Shown here in pieces: positions 13,498 to 13,766 of a stretch of DNA of 13,766 nt. This DNA comes from Ramicandelaber brevisporus. Taxonomy: Eukaryota > Kickxellomycota > Ramicandelaberales > Ramicandelaberaceae. The stretch spans positions 1-13,766 of the forward strand of contig MU603236.1 in assembly GCA_025201865.1 (NCBI GenBank), in the 5' to 3' direction. Position numbers and translations under genes: made by a program. The notes under the pieces were generated by a model, which was given only the letters and a program-made list of their open reading frames with translations, ran no database searches and was not told the DNA's origin. The stretch's first letter is position 1, and the number at the start of each line of letters is the position of its first letter.

Positions 13498-13766
13498 TTA
13501 GATGGAGCTCTTGGCAGCGCCTGAATGTGGGTCAGCTTTCTGGTCAGGCTTCACCTTGGCATGCTCGCCAGTGCCCATGGTCTTCTGGTGAAGCTCATCA
13601 ACCTTCTGCTTGCCAGCCTCCATGGCCTCACTGGTCTTGCTCTTGGCTTGCTGCGCAGTCTCCTGGGCTGCCTCTGTGGCTTGCTTGCGCATCTCCTGAG
13701 CTTGCTGGCGCATTTCGTCGGCCTTCTGCTGCGCTTGCTCAGCGGCGGCTTCCATGCGCTGTGCAA
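13498..13766 (-). CDS. LEA-like hydrophilic helical protein, C-terminal part (cut by right edge)
   Basis: The last 88 residues are visible. A Met lies four codons in (13755-13753), but the frame is open to the edge and the same Ala/Gln-rich character continues, so the true start is probably outside. The protein is Ala/Gln/Glu/Lys-rich, with no Cys, no Pro before the tail and almost no aromatic residues. Its runs (KADEMRQQAQEMRKQATEAA, then AQQAKSKTSEAMEAGKQK) resemble the roughly 11-residue periodicity of group 3 LEA proteins. Such proteins are amphipathic, disordered when hydrated, and protect against drying or osmotic stress. The C-terminus (after about residue 60 of the visible part) is Lys/Asp/His-rich and flexible. 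A plain coiled-coil protein is the alternative. Confidence 0.65.
   Translation of the reverse strand, partial: AQRMEAAAEQAQQKADEMRQQAQEMRKQATEAAQETAQQAKSKTSEAMEAGKQKVDELHQKTMGTGEHAKVKPDQKADPHSGAAKSSI

Noticed and set aside
1-13766. Biosynthetic cluster, transposon, CRISPR array, tRNA or rRNA
   Set aside because: One partial P450 among unrelated housekeeping genes does not make a cluster. No transposase, terminal repeats, spaced direct repeats or tRNA-like folds were found by eye.

Overview
The window looks like nuclear DNA of a fungus with a compact genome and few introns. It holds nine protein genes in 13.8 kb. Seven are complete, and one is cut by each edge. No complete gene needs an intron to read through, and intergenic gaps are 131 to 609 bp. 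The proteins are eukaryotic (CCR4-NOT subunit CNOT9/Caf40, mitochondrial BOLA3, eukaryotic-type molybdenum cofactor sulfurase, Nit2 omega-amidase, a microsomal-type P450). Poly-Gln/Asn/Ala tracts, CT-rich leaders and a trypsin-fold membrane protein fit an early-diverging (zoopagomycete, perhaps Kickxellomycotina-like) fungus. That placement is inference; a tree of CNOT9 or MOCOS would settle it. All eight visible stop codons are TAA.

Layout, left to right. The left edge cuts a cytochrome P450 on the minus strand, of which only the N-terminal 154 codons remain (1-464). Next, also on the minus strand, is a 671-residue type I membrane protein (853-2868). Its ectodomain has the trypsin fold but has lost the catalytic His and Ser. 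Then comes mitochondrial BOLA3 (minus, 3478-3867). It diverges across 191 bp from an unrecognised 939-residue Gln-rich coiled-coil protein (plus, 4059-6878). That gene converges on the NIT2 omega-amidase gene (minus, 7084-7941). CNOT9 with long Gln/Ala/Gly-rich extensions (minus, 8254-9741) and molybdenum cofactor sulfurase MOCOS (minus, 10214-12790) follow. MOCOS diverges across 267 bp, with a 15-bp perfect palindrome in the gap, from a small 102-residue unknown protein (plus, 13058-13366). The right edge cuts a LEA-like helical protein (minus, 13498-13766).

This is not an evident gene cluster. The genes serve separate housekeeping tasks: Fe-S trafficking, mRNA deadenylation, ketoacid-amide repair and Moco sulfuration. 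The only loose link is that BOLA3 (Fe-S) and MOCOS (Moco) both support metallo-enzymes. The least ordinary items are the membrane pseudoprotease with its patterned cytosolic tail, the Gln-rich coiled-coil protein whose reading frame continues as a Gln-rich tail beyond its stop, and the heavy simple-repeat load in coding regions and leaders.
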